A stretch of DNA of 22,055 nt, from contig JBCBZH010000037.1 in NCBI GenBank assembly GCA_039815415.1, positions 1 to 22,055 of the forward strand, read 5' to 3'. How positions within the stretch are numbered: the first letter of the stretch is position 1; each line of letters starts with the position of its first letter. The stretch comes from JBCBZH01 sp039815415 (GTDB lineage: Bacteria > Bacteroidota > Rhodothermia > Rhodothermales > Rubricoccaceae). The translations under genes were made by a program, and so were the position numbers. Shown one piece after another: positions 7,431 to 14,082 of the stretch. Below the pieces are notes generated by a model. It worked only from the letters and a program-made list of their open reading frames with translations, had not been told where the DNA came from and made no database searches.

Positions 7431-8279
7431 GTGCCGAAAACCGTCGCCCTCACTGTTGTCGTTTCGGACGACCTGCGCGAGCCTCTCATCGCCGAACTGG
7501 CGGATGTTGGCTTCGATGCGTTCGAGGACACAGACGAGGCTCTGCGCGCCTATATCCCGGCCTCGGCATGGGATGCCGTCTCTCGTGAGAGCGTGAATCG
7601 ATGGCTGCGGGCGGCGGGACTGGTGCCAGAGCGCGTGGTCACCGAAGAGGTGATTGAGGACCAGAACTGGAATGAGACCTGGGAGCAGAGCATCCAGCCA
7701 ATCGAGGTGGGGCCGTTCGTGGTGGCGCCCACCTGGGCAGAGGTGCCTTCGGGGGGGCGAACGGTCTTGCGCATCGACCCCAAGATGGCTTTTGGGACGG
7801 GCTACCACGAGACGACGCGACTTGCGCTGCAACTGCTCGCCGATCTCGAGCTGGCGAACGCTCGCGTTCTGGATGTAGGAACAGGAACAGGCATTCTTGC
7901 TATCGCGGCGTTGCTCCGAGGCGCCAGCTCGGCAGTCGGAGTGGACGTTGATCCGTGGAGCGTCACCAACGGACGCGAGAACGCGGCCCTCAATGGGGTC
8001 GCAGACCGATTCGAGGTGCGGGAAGGCTCCGTCGAGGCTGCCCCGGAAACAGGGTTCACGGTGGGCGTCGCCAACATCATTCGTTCCATCTTGCAGCCTC
8101 TCCTGCCTGAGATTGTGGGTCGTCTCGCGCCCAAGGCGCCGCTGCTTGTTGGAGGCTTGCTTCAGACCGAGCGGGATGCGTTCCTCGACGTGCTGGCTGA
8201 AGTGGGATACAAGCCGGTGACCGAAGCGACTGAGAACGAGTGGTGGTCGGCCATCTGTGAGAGAGAGGGCACCAGATGA
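7431..8279 (+). CDS. prmA: Ribosomal protein L11 methyltransferase
   Basis: Trimethylates lysines and the N-terminus of ribosomal protein L11 using S-adenosylmethionine. It has 282 residues from a GTG start, a normal length for the family. The N-terminal substrate-recognition domain (1-70) is followed by the PrmA signatures DQNWNETWEQSIQPIEVG (77-94) and IDPKMAFGTGYHETT (115-129). The SAM-binding motif is VLDVGTGTG (146-154), and the acidic loop is VGVDVDPW (169-176). The usual catalytic-side motif is present as VANIIRSIL. The C-terminal VGGLLQTERDAF also fits. Only 51 bp separate it from the decayed DUF457 gene. A perfect motif copy lies in frame as DLELANA. The function is confident from sequence alone. 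Confidence 0.95.
   Translation: MPKTVALTVVVSDDLREPLIAELADVGFDAFEDTDEALRAYIPASAWDAVSRESVNRWLRAAGLVPERVVTEEVIEDQNWNETWEQSIQPIEVGPFVVAPTWAEVPSGGRTVLRIDPKMAFGTGYHETTRLALQLLADLELANARVLDVGTGTGILAIAALLRGASSAVGVDVDPWSVTNGRENAALNGVADRFEVREGSVEAAPETGFTVGVANIIRSILQPLLPEIVGRLAPKAPLLVGGLLQTERDAFLDVLAEVGYKPVTEATENEWWSAICEREGTR
7846..7857 (-). repeat. Perfect copy of the 12-mer motif inside prmA
   Basis: Reads TCGAGCTGGCGA on the plus strand, encoding LELA just before the SAM-binding strand. A second core copy (CGCCAGCTCG, 7922-7931) lies 64 bp further on in another frame, encoding ASS. Confidence 0.75.
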
Positions 8280-8343
8280 GACCCCTGCTGCGACCTCCAT
8301 CTGGCGATGCGGCTTGCGCTCATCGCACATGGGGCAGGACCTT

Positions 8344-8392
<49 letters not shown>

Positions 8393-9268
8393 ATGCGTAT
8401 CTGTGCCATTGATGTAGGAACCAACACCGTCGTAAGTGTCGTGGCGGACGTGGAGGACGGCGCGCTGACGATCCTCGCCGACGAGGAGCGGTTCGCCCGG
8501 CTCGGACAGGGCGTGGATGCGTCGGGGCGTTTGGCACCGGAGGCCATCGACCGTGTGCTGGACCGCCTCGCTCAAGCCCAGGCGACTGCCCGCCAGCTCG
8601 AGGCCGAGCACACAGTCATCGCGGCTACCAGTGCGAGCCGCGATGCAGCCAACGTGGGGGAGCTGCAGGAGCGTGTCCGGCGCGAGCTGGGACTCGACTA
8701 TCGTGTGATCCCGGGCGTGGAGGAAGCGGCACTCAGCTTTCGCGGCGCCCTCGCGATGCGGCCTGAGCTGGAGGCCGCGTGTGTGGTGGACATCGGCGGA
8801 GGCTCCACGGAGATCGTGGCGGGGACCCAGGCCCATGGCGTCACCTACCGAACCAGCCTCGATGTGGGCAGCGTCCGGCTGACCGAACGCCACATCGGCG
8901 CGTATCCCGTCACTGAGGCCGCCAGCGCGCGCATCGTCTCAGATGTCCGGGCTGCGCTAGACCGCGTCGAGCAGACAGAGGTGTCCGGGAGGCCGGTTGT
9001 GGCGACCGGGAGCGTGTCGCGGCTTCTGGCTGGAGAAGCCGAGGCGGCGACGTGTGAGCAGGTGGCTCAGTGGCGTCAGCGCATTGCGAGCCGCACGCCT
9101 GAGCAGGTGCTCGCGCTAGCGCCCGACCGACTGGCGGGTCGCGAGGACGTCGTCGTCACGTCGGTTCTCATCTTGGAGACGATTCTCGACGTCTTTGGAG
9201 CCGAGGGCTACCTCGCTACCCAAGGGGCGCTCCGCCACGGGCTGGCGCTCCAGGCGGCTGAGGACTAA
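8393..9268 (+). CDS. Ppx/GppA-family exopolyphosphatase / guanosine pentaphosphate phosphatase
   Basis: An ASKHA-fold phosphatase acting on polyphosphate and/or pppGpp, with roles in phosphate storage and the stringent response. The 291-residue product is the short, two-domain form with no C-terminal HD domain. Motifs: phosphate-1 loop ICAIDVGTNTVVSVV at the N-terminus, ATSASRDAAN in the middle, and phosphate-2 DIGGGSTEIV near residue 140. These fix the ATG start, since the ASKHA strand begins at residue 3. No Shine-Dalgarno sequence is possible because the heptamer array lies directly upstream. A motif hairpin follows 22 bp after the stop codon. Whether polyphosphate or pppGpp is the preferred substrate cannot be told from sequence, so I leave the symbol open. 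Confidence 0.9.
   Translation: MRICAIDVGTNTVVSVVADVEDGALTILADEERFARLGQGVDASGRLAPEAIDRVLDRLAQAQATARQLEAEHTVIAATSASRDAANVGELQERVRRELGLDYRVIPGVEEAALSFRGALAMRPELEAACVVDIGGGSTEIVAGTQAHGVTYRTSLDVGSVRLTERHIGAYPVTEAASARIVSDVRAALDRVEQTEVSGRPVVATGSVSRLLAGEAEAATCEQVAQWRQRIASRTPEQVLALAPDRLAGREDVVVTSVLILETILDVFGAEGYLATQGALRHGLALQAAED
8590..8601 (+). repeat. 12-mer motif, one mismatch (CCGCCAGCTCGA)
   Basis: Inside the Ppx/GppA gene, encoding ARQLEAE. It shares the RQL reading with the copies in the AP2, DUF2461, dinB, kinase and M20 genes. Confidence 0.6.
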
Positions 9269-9290
9269 AGAGCGGTAGACGGAACGGTGA

Positions 9291-9328
9291 TGTCGCTAGC
9301 TCGAGGCACGACCGTCGAGCTGGTGACG
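9291..9328 (+). terminator. Hairpin terminator after the Ppx/GppA gene, two variant 12-mer motifs in inverted orientation
   Basis: TCGCTAGCTCGA (9293-9304) and TCGAGCTGGTGA (9315-9326) each differ from the consensus by one base. In the plus-strand RNA both differences become G-U pairs, so the stem is unbroken and extends to 14 bp (9291-9304 with 9315-9328). The loop is 10 nt, with a possible inner GG/CC pair. On the minus strand the same bases would be A-C mismatches. This points to function in the ppx transcript. No T-run follows. Confidence 0.7.
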
Positions 9329-9407
9329 CCGTCTATGGACAAGCGGCGAACCTGGAACCGCCCACGCGGCAGCGGGTGCCCATCCCGAGACACGGTATAC
9401 CCTTCCC

Positions 9408-10271
9408 ATGGCTGACACTCCTCCGAACTCTCCACAGACGCCTCCTCGCCCGAAGGGCGTCAGCGGGGTGAACGCGTTTGTCGCCGTCGCCTCTGGAAAA
9501 GGCGGTGTTGGCAAGAGCACGGTTGCTGCCAACCTCGCCGTCGCGTTGGCGAAGGACGGCCTGCGCGTCGGGCTCCTTGATGCGGACATCTACGGTCCGA
9601 GCGTGCCGCTCATGTTTGGTGTGGAGGGGGAGAAGCCACGCGTGAACGAGAACCGGGACATCGTGCCGCTGGAACGCCACGGCGTAAAGCTGCTCTCGAT
9701 GGGCTTCCTCATGGATGCGTCCAACGCTGTCATCTGGCGCGGACCGATGGTGTCTTCTGCCGTCCGGCAGTTCCTCAGCCAGGCCGACTGGGGGGACCTT
9801 GATGTGCTGGTACTCGATCTCCCCCCGGGGACGGGCGACATCCAGCTCACGCTTGTCCAGACCGTTCCCCTGACCGGAGCCGTTATCGTCTCCACGCCGC
9901 AGGACGTCGCGCTTGCCGATGCCCGCAAGGCAGTCGCGATGTTTGGGAACGTGCACGTACCTGTGCTCGGCATCGTGGAGAACATGGCGTACTTCACGCC
10001 GCCAGATCTTCCGGATCGCAAGTATTACCTCTTCGGAGAGGGCGGGGCCCAGAAGCTGGCTGCCGAGCTGGGCGTGCCGGTGCTCGGGCTGGTGCCCATT
10101 GAGCAGGCCACGCGCGAGGCTGGGGACGATGGCACGCCGGTAGTGCTTCGCGAGCCGGACAGTGCGGCGGCCCAGGCCTTTACCTCTGCCGCCAGCTCGA
10201 TGATGGCTGCTCTCGAGCAGCGGCAGGCGGATGCGCCGCCCACACAGCCCATCGAGATTCTGTACAAGTAG
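9408..10271 (+). CDS. Mrp/ApbC-family P-loop ATPase, iron-sulfur cluster carrier
   Basis: Mrp proteins bind and hand over Fe-S clusters to target enzymes in the cytoplasm. The 287-residue product has the deviant Walker A GKGGVGKST (30-38), LLDADIYGPS, WRGPMVSSA, and VLDLPPGTGD as Walker B and switch region. The N-terminal DUF59/MIP18 domain of longer Mrp proteins is absent. No cysteine is present anywhere: the CxxC that normally bridges the cluster is replaced in the ENMAYFTPPDLPDRKYYLFGEGG segment, as I recall for many Bacteroidota homologues. Cluster binding by its own cysteines is therefore excluded. The NifU-type gene begins 81 bp downstream on the same strand, consistent with a scaffold-carrier pair. 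TATACC lies shortly before the ATG, which hints at a very short leader. Confidence 0.92.
   Translation: MADTPPNSPQTPPRPKGVSGVNAFVAVASGKGGVGKSTVAANLAVALAKDGLRVGLLDADIYGPSVPLMFGVEGEKPRVNENRDIVPLERHGVKLLSMGFLMDASNAVIWRGPMVSSAVRQFLSQADWGDLDVLVLDLPPGTGDIQLTLVQTVPLTGAVIVSTPQDVALADARKAVAMFGNVHVPVLGIVENMAYFTPPDLPDRKYYLFGEGGAQKLAAELGVPVLGLVPIEQATREAGDDGTPVVLREPDSAAAQAFTSAASSMMAALEQRQADAPPTQPIEILYK
10189..10200 (+). repeat. 12-mer motif, one mismatch (CCGCCAGCTCGA)
   Basis: Near the 3' end of the Mrp gene, encoding AASSM in the C-terminal helix. This is a different reading frame from the RQL copies. Confidence 0.6.
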
Positions 10272-10352
10272 ACGAGACCCATTTCAGACTTCATCGTGTG
10301 GGACGCGTTGAGCAATGCCGCCGTTGTAGATTTGGTGCTCACCCCTGTCGCT

Positions 10353-10622
10353 ATGTCCAGCACGATCGCTCCAACCGACCCCGATCTCCTTCGGCGAATC
10401 GAAGAGACCCTCGATTCCGTTCGGCCCTACCTCATGGCGGATGGTGGAAGCGTTCGCCTCCGCTCGGTCACCGATGAGTTCGTCGTCGAGCTGGAGCTGC
10501 TCGGCGCGTGTGGCACCTGTCCGATGAGCATGATGACGCTCCGCGCAGGCATCGAGCAGGCGATTCGGCGTGCGGCTCCTGAGATCACGCGCGTCGAAGC
10601 CGTCGCTCCGGCTGTGGCCTAG
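10353..10622 (+). CDS. Single-domain NifU C-terminal-type Fe-S scaffold
   Basis: An 89-residue protein consisting only of the NifU C-terminal (Nfu) domain, which assembles or carries a [4Fe-4S] cluster between two subunits. Key features are RPYLMADGGSVRL near the N-terminus, and GACGTCPMSMMTLRAGIE with the CxxC cluster ligands. The end, PEITRVEAV, is typical of the family. I chose ATG 10353 (MSSTIAPTDPD); an in-frame GTG 57 bp upstream would add a sequence not seen in the family. It follows the cysteine-free Mrp ATPase, and the pair probably acts in cluster delivery. The gene is close to the AP2-like gene (84 bp), but no functional link is evident. Confidence 0.92.
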   Translation: MSSTIAPTDPDLLRRIEETLDSVRPYLMADGGSVRLRSVTDEFVVELELLGACGTCPMSMMTLRAGIEQAIRRAAPEITRVEAVAPAVA

Positions 10623-10706
10623 CCCCTGACCATTCACCCTGTTGGCGCCGCTGGTTGCGGCTCTTGCGGGAGGTGCGTCGGGACCGATTGTATGCCCTGA
10701 GCCCGA

Positions 10707-11399
10707 ATGGCCCTTGAGACTGCCGGTGCGTCCCAGCGCCGCCTCCACCACATCACCCGGATCGACATCGAACCCAGCGGGGAGCATCCGCGACGCCACC
10801 CGACGCATGGCTGGCAGGTTCGCCATCGTCGGGATGGACAGCGCCTTTCCAAGTTCTTCGCCGATGCTCGTCACGGCGGGCGTGACAGGGCTCTTGAAGC
10901 GGCCATCGCCTATCGAGATCGCCTCTTCGCCGAGTTGCCGCCGCCAGAGCGCAAGCCCCGCAAGGCGTGGAGCAACACAGGGGTTGTGGGGCTCTCGGTC
11001 CGCGAGAAAACAGACGGTGCTCGGCCCAAACTCTACGTTCAGCTCAACTGGATGGACGCTGACGGCAAGCGACGGGCGTCGTCGTATTCGGTCGAGAAGT
11101 GGGGGCTGCGGCGCGCCCTCTGGAATGGGTGCCTCCGGCTCTATCGGGAGCGCCAGGATGCCGGCTACCCCGTCGAAGAGCCTCATGTCATGTTCGCCCG
11201 CGCGCAGGAGCCCTTCCAAGAGCAAATCCTGGCAGAGATCGAGGCGGACAAACGGACAAGCGCTTCAGTGCCCGAGATACGGCCTGCTACAGCCAAAACG
11301 GTCGGAGACGTGATCGTAGAACCCCGCCGTCGCCCCGGCGCCGAGCTGGTGAGTGACGAGGACCGCCTTCGCCAGCTCGAGGACGCGCTCTTCGGATAG
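10707..11399 (+). CDS. AP2/ERF-like DNA-binding protein (two AP2-like segments)
   Basis: A basic 230-residue protein. The first AP2-like segment is about 15-76: ITRIDIEPSGEH, then THGWQVRHRRDGQRLSKFF, then HGGRDRALEAAIAYRDRL. This matches the three-strand plus helix pattern with the G-W-x-V-R and A-x-x-x-R-D-x-L features of bacterial AP2 proteins. A second is about 90-148: GVVGLSVREK, YVQLNWMDADGKRRASSYSV, and a helix rich in Arg. The C-terminal 60 residues look disordered. Bacterial AP2 domains occur in transcription factors and in homing endonucleases; I see no HNH or other nuclease motif, so a DNA-binding regulator is more likely. The start is uncertain, since nothing before residue 12 is conserved as far as I can tell. 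Its 3' end doubles as a motif hairpin. Confidence 0.65.
   Translation: MALETAGASQRRLHHITRIDIEPSGEHPRRHPTHGWQVRHRRDGQRLSKFFADARHGGRDRALEAAIAYRDRLFAELPPPERKPRKAWSNTGVVGLSVREKTDGARPKLYVQLNWMDADGKRRASSYSVEKWGLRRALWNGCLRLYRERQDAGYPVEEPHVMFARAQEPFQEQILAEIEADKRTSASVPEIRPATAKTVGDVIVEPRRRPGAELVSDEDRLRQLEDALFG
11342..11379 (+). terminator. Motif hairpin overlapping the 3' end of the AP2-like gene
   Basis: CGAGCTGGTGA (11342-11352) pairs over 11 positions with TCGCCAGCTCG (11369-11379), with one G-U pair, around a 16-nt loop. The right arm is part of a perfect 12-mer (11369-11380, encoding RQLE). The hairpin ends 17 bp before the stop codon. As in the ppx hairpin, the substitution in one arm keeps pairing in the sense RNA. 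Confidence 0.55.
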
Positions 11400-11430
11400 G
11401 CCCCTGTACTGGGGGAAGGACCCAGGGGCT
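11399..11430 (+). terminator. Second hairpin, unrelated to the motif, between the AP2-like and dioxygenase-like genes
   Basis: GGCCCCTG (11399-11406) pairs with CAGGGGCT (11423-11430), including one G-U, around a 16-nt loop. It begins at the AP2 stop codon and ends four bases before the next ATG. It could terminate transcription or hide the start of the dioxygenase-like gene from ribosomes; no T-run is present. Confidence 0.4.
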
Positions 11431-11434
11431 CACC

Positions 11435-12058
11435 ATGAATCGGTTCATTCTCGTTGGCCTTGCGCTGGTGCTTGGCGGACAGACGTGCGCGTCGCAGACG
11501 AACAGCGCGGATCGCCCTCCATCTCGTCCTGGACTGTATGATTGTGATGGATGCGAGGTCACCGAGGAGGTTGCACCTGACACGCTGGACTGGGCGGTCC
11601 GGCTGACTCCTGAGGGCGAGCCCGGGCAACGGCTTCAGGTCTCCGGACGGGTGTGGATGCCTGATGGAGAGACCCCAGCTCGTGATGTGGTGCTGTACAT
11701 CCAGCAGACGAATGCCGACGGGCTGTATCGGTCCATCGAAAGCACCGCGGGCGGTGGGTGCCAGGATGGAATGATTCAAGGGTGGCTCAAGACCGATTCA
11801 GAGGGACGCTACGCCTTCGACACCATTCGGCCAGCTCCGTATCCCGCTCTCGGGCAGCCAGCCCACATCCACATCTACGTGAAAGAGCCCGGTCGCCGAC
11901 TGTACTACATCGATGATGTCGTGTTTGAGGACGACCCTCTGTTGACGGCTGAAGCCCGTCGCACGCTGGAAGGGCGCGGTGGGTCGGGGATCCTGCGGCC
12001 GGTCCAAGACGAGAACGGAGGCCTTCGAGGCCACCGCGACATCGTCCTGGAGTGGTGA
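11435..12058 (+). CDS. Secreted intradiol ring-cleavage dioxygenase-like protein
   Basis: 207 residues with a signal peptide (MNRFILVGLALVLGGQTCAS). A Cys at 18 is not in a canonical lipobox, so export as a lipoprotein is doubtful. The domain follows the protocatechuate 3,4-dioxygenase pattern: LQVSGRVWMPDGETPARDVVLYIQ, then DGLYRS, then TDSEGRYAFDTIRPAPYP, then AHIHIYV. The four expected Fe(III) ligands are present: Tyr98, Tyr136, His144 and His146. It may therefore be an active non-haem iron enzyme outside the cytoplasm; exported members of this superfamily are common in Bacteroidota and their substrates are mostly unknown. There are no catechol or beta-ketoadipate pathway genes nearby, so a role in aromatic breakdown is not supported by context. 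Confidence 0.85.
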   Translation: MNRFILVGLALVLGGQTCASQTNSADRPPSRPGLYDCDGCEVTEEVAPDTLDWAVRLTPEGEPGQRLQVSGRVWMPDGETPARDVVLYIQQTNADGLYRSIESTAGGGCQDGMIQGWLKTDSEGRYAFDTIRPAPYPALGQPAHIHIYVKEPGRRLYYIDDVVFEDDPLLTAEARRTLEGRGGSGILRPVQDENGGLRGHRDIVLEW

Positions 12059-12772
12059 TCAGCCGGTAGCGTTGTCCACGAGATCCCAGCCCCACGAGAG
12101 GAACGGCAACGAGGCTGTGGCAAAGGTCACCACCTGATCGGCCAGGGCTGGAGACTGGACATCGGCATCGTCGAGCTGGCGAGTGAGCGTGGCGCCTTTC
12201 CAGCGCAGCGGCTCGGCCACTGGGCTGTCCATGTAGTCGCTGAACCCGCGGGGCATCCGCTTGAGTGTGCTTGTCGGCCCTGGTCCGAGAGTCAGGCCAT
12301 CCGCATCCGCCTGTTCGGCAATCTCCAGCCACCCGTCCGGGTCGGCCACGAGTCTGTTGCGCCACTGGCGGAGCAGCTTTGGGTCCATCTGCCAGTAGCC
12401 GGACGCGAGGAAACAGCCGCCGGGCTCCACATGAACGTACAGTCCTCCTGGCGATCCTTTCTCTCCATTGCGATGGAGCGCCGCAGCCACGTTGGTCTTG
12501 TATGGGTTCTTGTTCTTGGAGAACCGCGTGTCGCGGTAGATCCGAAAGACAGATCGGTTCGGATCCCCCGTGAGTGGAATGCCCTCTGCGGGAAGGCGAC
12601 GGCCTAGATCGGAAGCCAGCATCCGCATCGGGTCGCGCAGCTCGTCATCGTAGGTCGCTTTCCGAGGCTTGAACCAGTCCCGTTCGTTGTTGGTCTTGAG
12701 GTCGCGCAGGAACTCGAGGGCCGTGTCGGAGAAGCCTGGGAACGGAGGAAGTGCGTCGGGAAGCGTTGGCAT
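12059..12772 (-). CDS. DUF2461 (TIGR02453) family protein
   Basis: A 237-residue cytoplasmic protein of unknown function. It has the family's hallmark blocks: FPGFSDTALEFLRDLKTNN then ERDWFKPRKATYDDEL near the N-terminus, SVFRIYRDTRFSKNKNPYKTN in the middle, then GLYVHVEPGGCFLASGYW and MPRGFSDYMDSP towards the end. I chose ATG at 12770-12772 (MPTLPDALPPFPGF), because the family starts about here; the in-frame extension upstream runs into the divergent dinB gene. The two genes share a 78-bp promoter region. Its stop codon directly follows the stop of the dioxygenase-like gene, so the two converge with no gap and no separate terminator. A perfect motif copy lies within it as TRQLDDAD. Confidence 0.9.
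   Translation of the reverse strand: MPTLPDALPPFPGFSDTALEFLRDLKTNNERDWFKPRKATYDDELRDPMRMLASDLGRRLPAEGIPLTGDPNRSVFRIYRDTRFSKNKNPYKTNVAAALHRNGEKGSPGGLYVHVEPGGCFLASGYWQMDPKLLRQWRNRLVADPDGWLEIAEQADADGLTLGPGPTSTLKRMPRGFSDYMDSPVAEPLRWKGATLTRQLDDADVQSPALADQVVTFATASLPFLSWGWDLVDNATG
12171..12182 (-). repeat. Perfect copy of the 12-mer motif inside the DUF2461 gene
   Basis: Reads TCGCCAGCTCGA on the coding (minus) strand and encodes RQLD. Confidence 0.75.
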
Positions 12773-12850
12773 GGAAGCAAGAGGGCGATGGCGGAAGCTA
12801 CCGCTAGCCTGTGACATACCTGCGTCGGCCAAGGAGGCGATCCTGGTTCT
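12773..12850. promoter_or_regulatory. Divergent promoter region between DUF2461 and dinB, with an AAGGAGG ribosome-binding sequence
   Basis: AAGGAGG (12831-12837) is the only strong Shine-Dalgarno word I noticed before a gene here. It lies 13 bases before the dinB GTG, longer than usual, and no closer in-frame start exists. No LexA-type palindrome is obvious in these 78 bp. Confidence 0.4.
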
Positions 12851-13927
12851 GTGTACCGGAAGATCCTTCATATTGACATGGACGCGTTCTTTTCGTCCGT
12901 CGCTCAGCGCGACACTCCTACGCTGCGTGGGCGTCCCGTTGTGGTCGGGGGGCGGAGTTCGCGCGGAGTGGTCTCGGCAGCGAGTTATGAAGCCCGTCGC
13001 TTTGGCATCCGGTCTGCCATGCCGATGGCACTTGCACGACGCCTCTGCCCCGACCTCGTAGTAGCCTGCCCAGATGGCGAGGCCTATCGAGAGGCCAATC
13101 GCCTCATCCACATGGTCTTCCGGCGCTACACAGATGTGATCGAGGCGCGGTCCATCGACGAGGCCTACCTCGATGTCACCCATCCGAAGCGAGGGCCAGC
13201 CTCTGGGCGGCACATCGCAGCAGCCATCCGATCCGAGATCTGGGAGTCGACCGGACTGACGGCCTCGGCAGGGGTCTCGTTCTGCAAGTTCATCGCCAAG
13301 CTGGCCTCGGATTTGGACAAACCCGACGGCCTGACCGTCATCTCACCCGACGACGCACCCGCATTCATGGCAGCGCTTCCCGTGGAGCGCTTCCATGGCG
13401 TCGGGCCTGCTACGGCGGCCCGGCTCCACGCTCTCGGCTTGGCGACCGGAGCCGATCTGCTCCTGCGCGGAGAAGCGGCTCTGCGTCGGGATCTTGGCAA
13501 GACGGGAGCCTGGCTCTGGCGAGTGGCCCGGTGCGACGATACGCGCCCCGTTCAGACACACCGCGAGCGAAAGTCTGTGGGTGTGGAGCGGACCGTGTTT
13601 CGCAATCTGGTGACCGTCGACGAGATGGCGGAGCACGTGGAGCAGCATGCGCACGAGTTGGCGCGTCGCCTGGAGCGTCATCAGCTCGCCGGGAGCACGC
13701 TCGCGCTCAAGGTCAAGGATCATCGTTTTCGCGTGTCCAGCCGGAGCACGACTCAGTCCTCGCCGCTGTGCTCCGCTCTCGAGCTGGCGACGCTGGGGCA
13801 CGCGCTCCTGATGTCGCCCATTCCGCCGCAAGAGCCGGTTCGCTTGCTCGGGCTGACGATGTCCGGGCTGGTGCCTCGGGATGCGGCAGGTCGCCAGCTC
13901 GTTCTAGAGCTTGCCATGCCGCTCTGA
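12851..13927 (+). CDS. dinB: Y-family DNA polymerase IV
   Basis: An error-prone translesion polymerase of 358 residues, normal length. Metal ligands and catalytic residues are visible: Asp9 and Asp11 in HIDMDAFF, and Asp103-Glu104 in ARSIDEAYLD. Phe13 in DAFF is at the steric-gate position that excludes ribonucleotides. The thumb helix-hairpin-helix begins at FHGVGPATAARLHALG, and the little-finger domain starts at KSVGVERTV. The C-terminus has QLVLEL (349-354), matching the beta-clamp-binding QLVLGL of E. coli Pol IV. The start is GTG, and the catalytic strand begins at residue 5, so the start is well fixed. It is divergent from DUF2461, and no SOS box was recognised. One perfect motif copy and one near-perfect one lie in its last 150 bp. 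Confidence 0.96.
   Translation: MYRKILHIDMDAFFSSVAQRDTPTLRGRPVVVGGRSSRGVVSAASYEARRFGIRSAMPMALARRLCPDLVVACPDGEAYREANRLIHMVFRRYTDVIEARSIDEAYLDVTHPKRGPASGRHIAAAIRSEIWESTGLTASAGVSFCKFIAKLASDLDKPDGLTVISPDDAPAFMAALPVERFHGVGPATAARLHALGLATGADLLLRGEAALRRDLGKTGAWLWRVARCDDTRPVQTHRERKSVGVERTVFRNLVTVDEMAEHVEQHAHELARRLERHQLAGSTLALKVKDHRFRVSSRSTTQSSPLCSALELATLGHALLMSPIPPQEPVRLLGLTMSGLVPRDAAGRQLVLELAMPL
13779..13790 (-). repeat. Perfect copy of the 12-mer motif inside dinB
   Basis: TCGAGCTGGCGA on the plus strand, encoding ALELAT. Confidence 0.75.
13891..13902 (+). repeat. 12-mer motif, one mismatch, at the beta-clamp-binding codons of dinB
   Basis: TCGCCAGCTCGT encodes GRQLV; its last codons are the Gln349-Leu350 of the clamp-binding motif. 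Confidence 0.6.
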
Positions 13928-14019
13928 GGTCGGGGCAATTTCGAAGGAAGAGAAGCCGAGCGGGTTTCATCATACGTCGCTTCAGAGATCCGCAGGCGAA
14001 AGGGCGGAGGATGAATGTG

Positions 14020-14048
14020 TTGATTTTTTCGCACCCAGGGGCTATCTA
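14020..14048 (+). promoter_or_regulatory. Possible promoter of the M1-like peptidase gene
   Basis: TTGATT (14020-14025), a 17-bp spacer and TATCTA (14043-14048) lie 34 bp before the ATG. The -10 match is weak (three of six). The surrounding 155-bp gap is AT-richer than the rest of the window and contains the only long T-run near a start (six T at 14024-14029). Confidence 0.3.
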
Positions 14049-14082
14049 AGTCCCTTCGTCGTGTCTTCTGCTGTGTTCCTGT

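Noticed and set aside
12773..13213. N-terminal extension of the DUF2461 frame into dinB
   Set aside because: It would overlap about 360 bp of the divergent dinB gene, and the family starts at about 12772.
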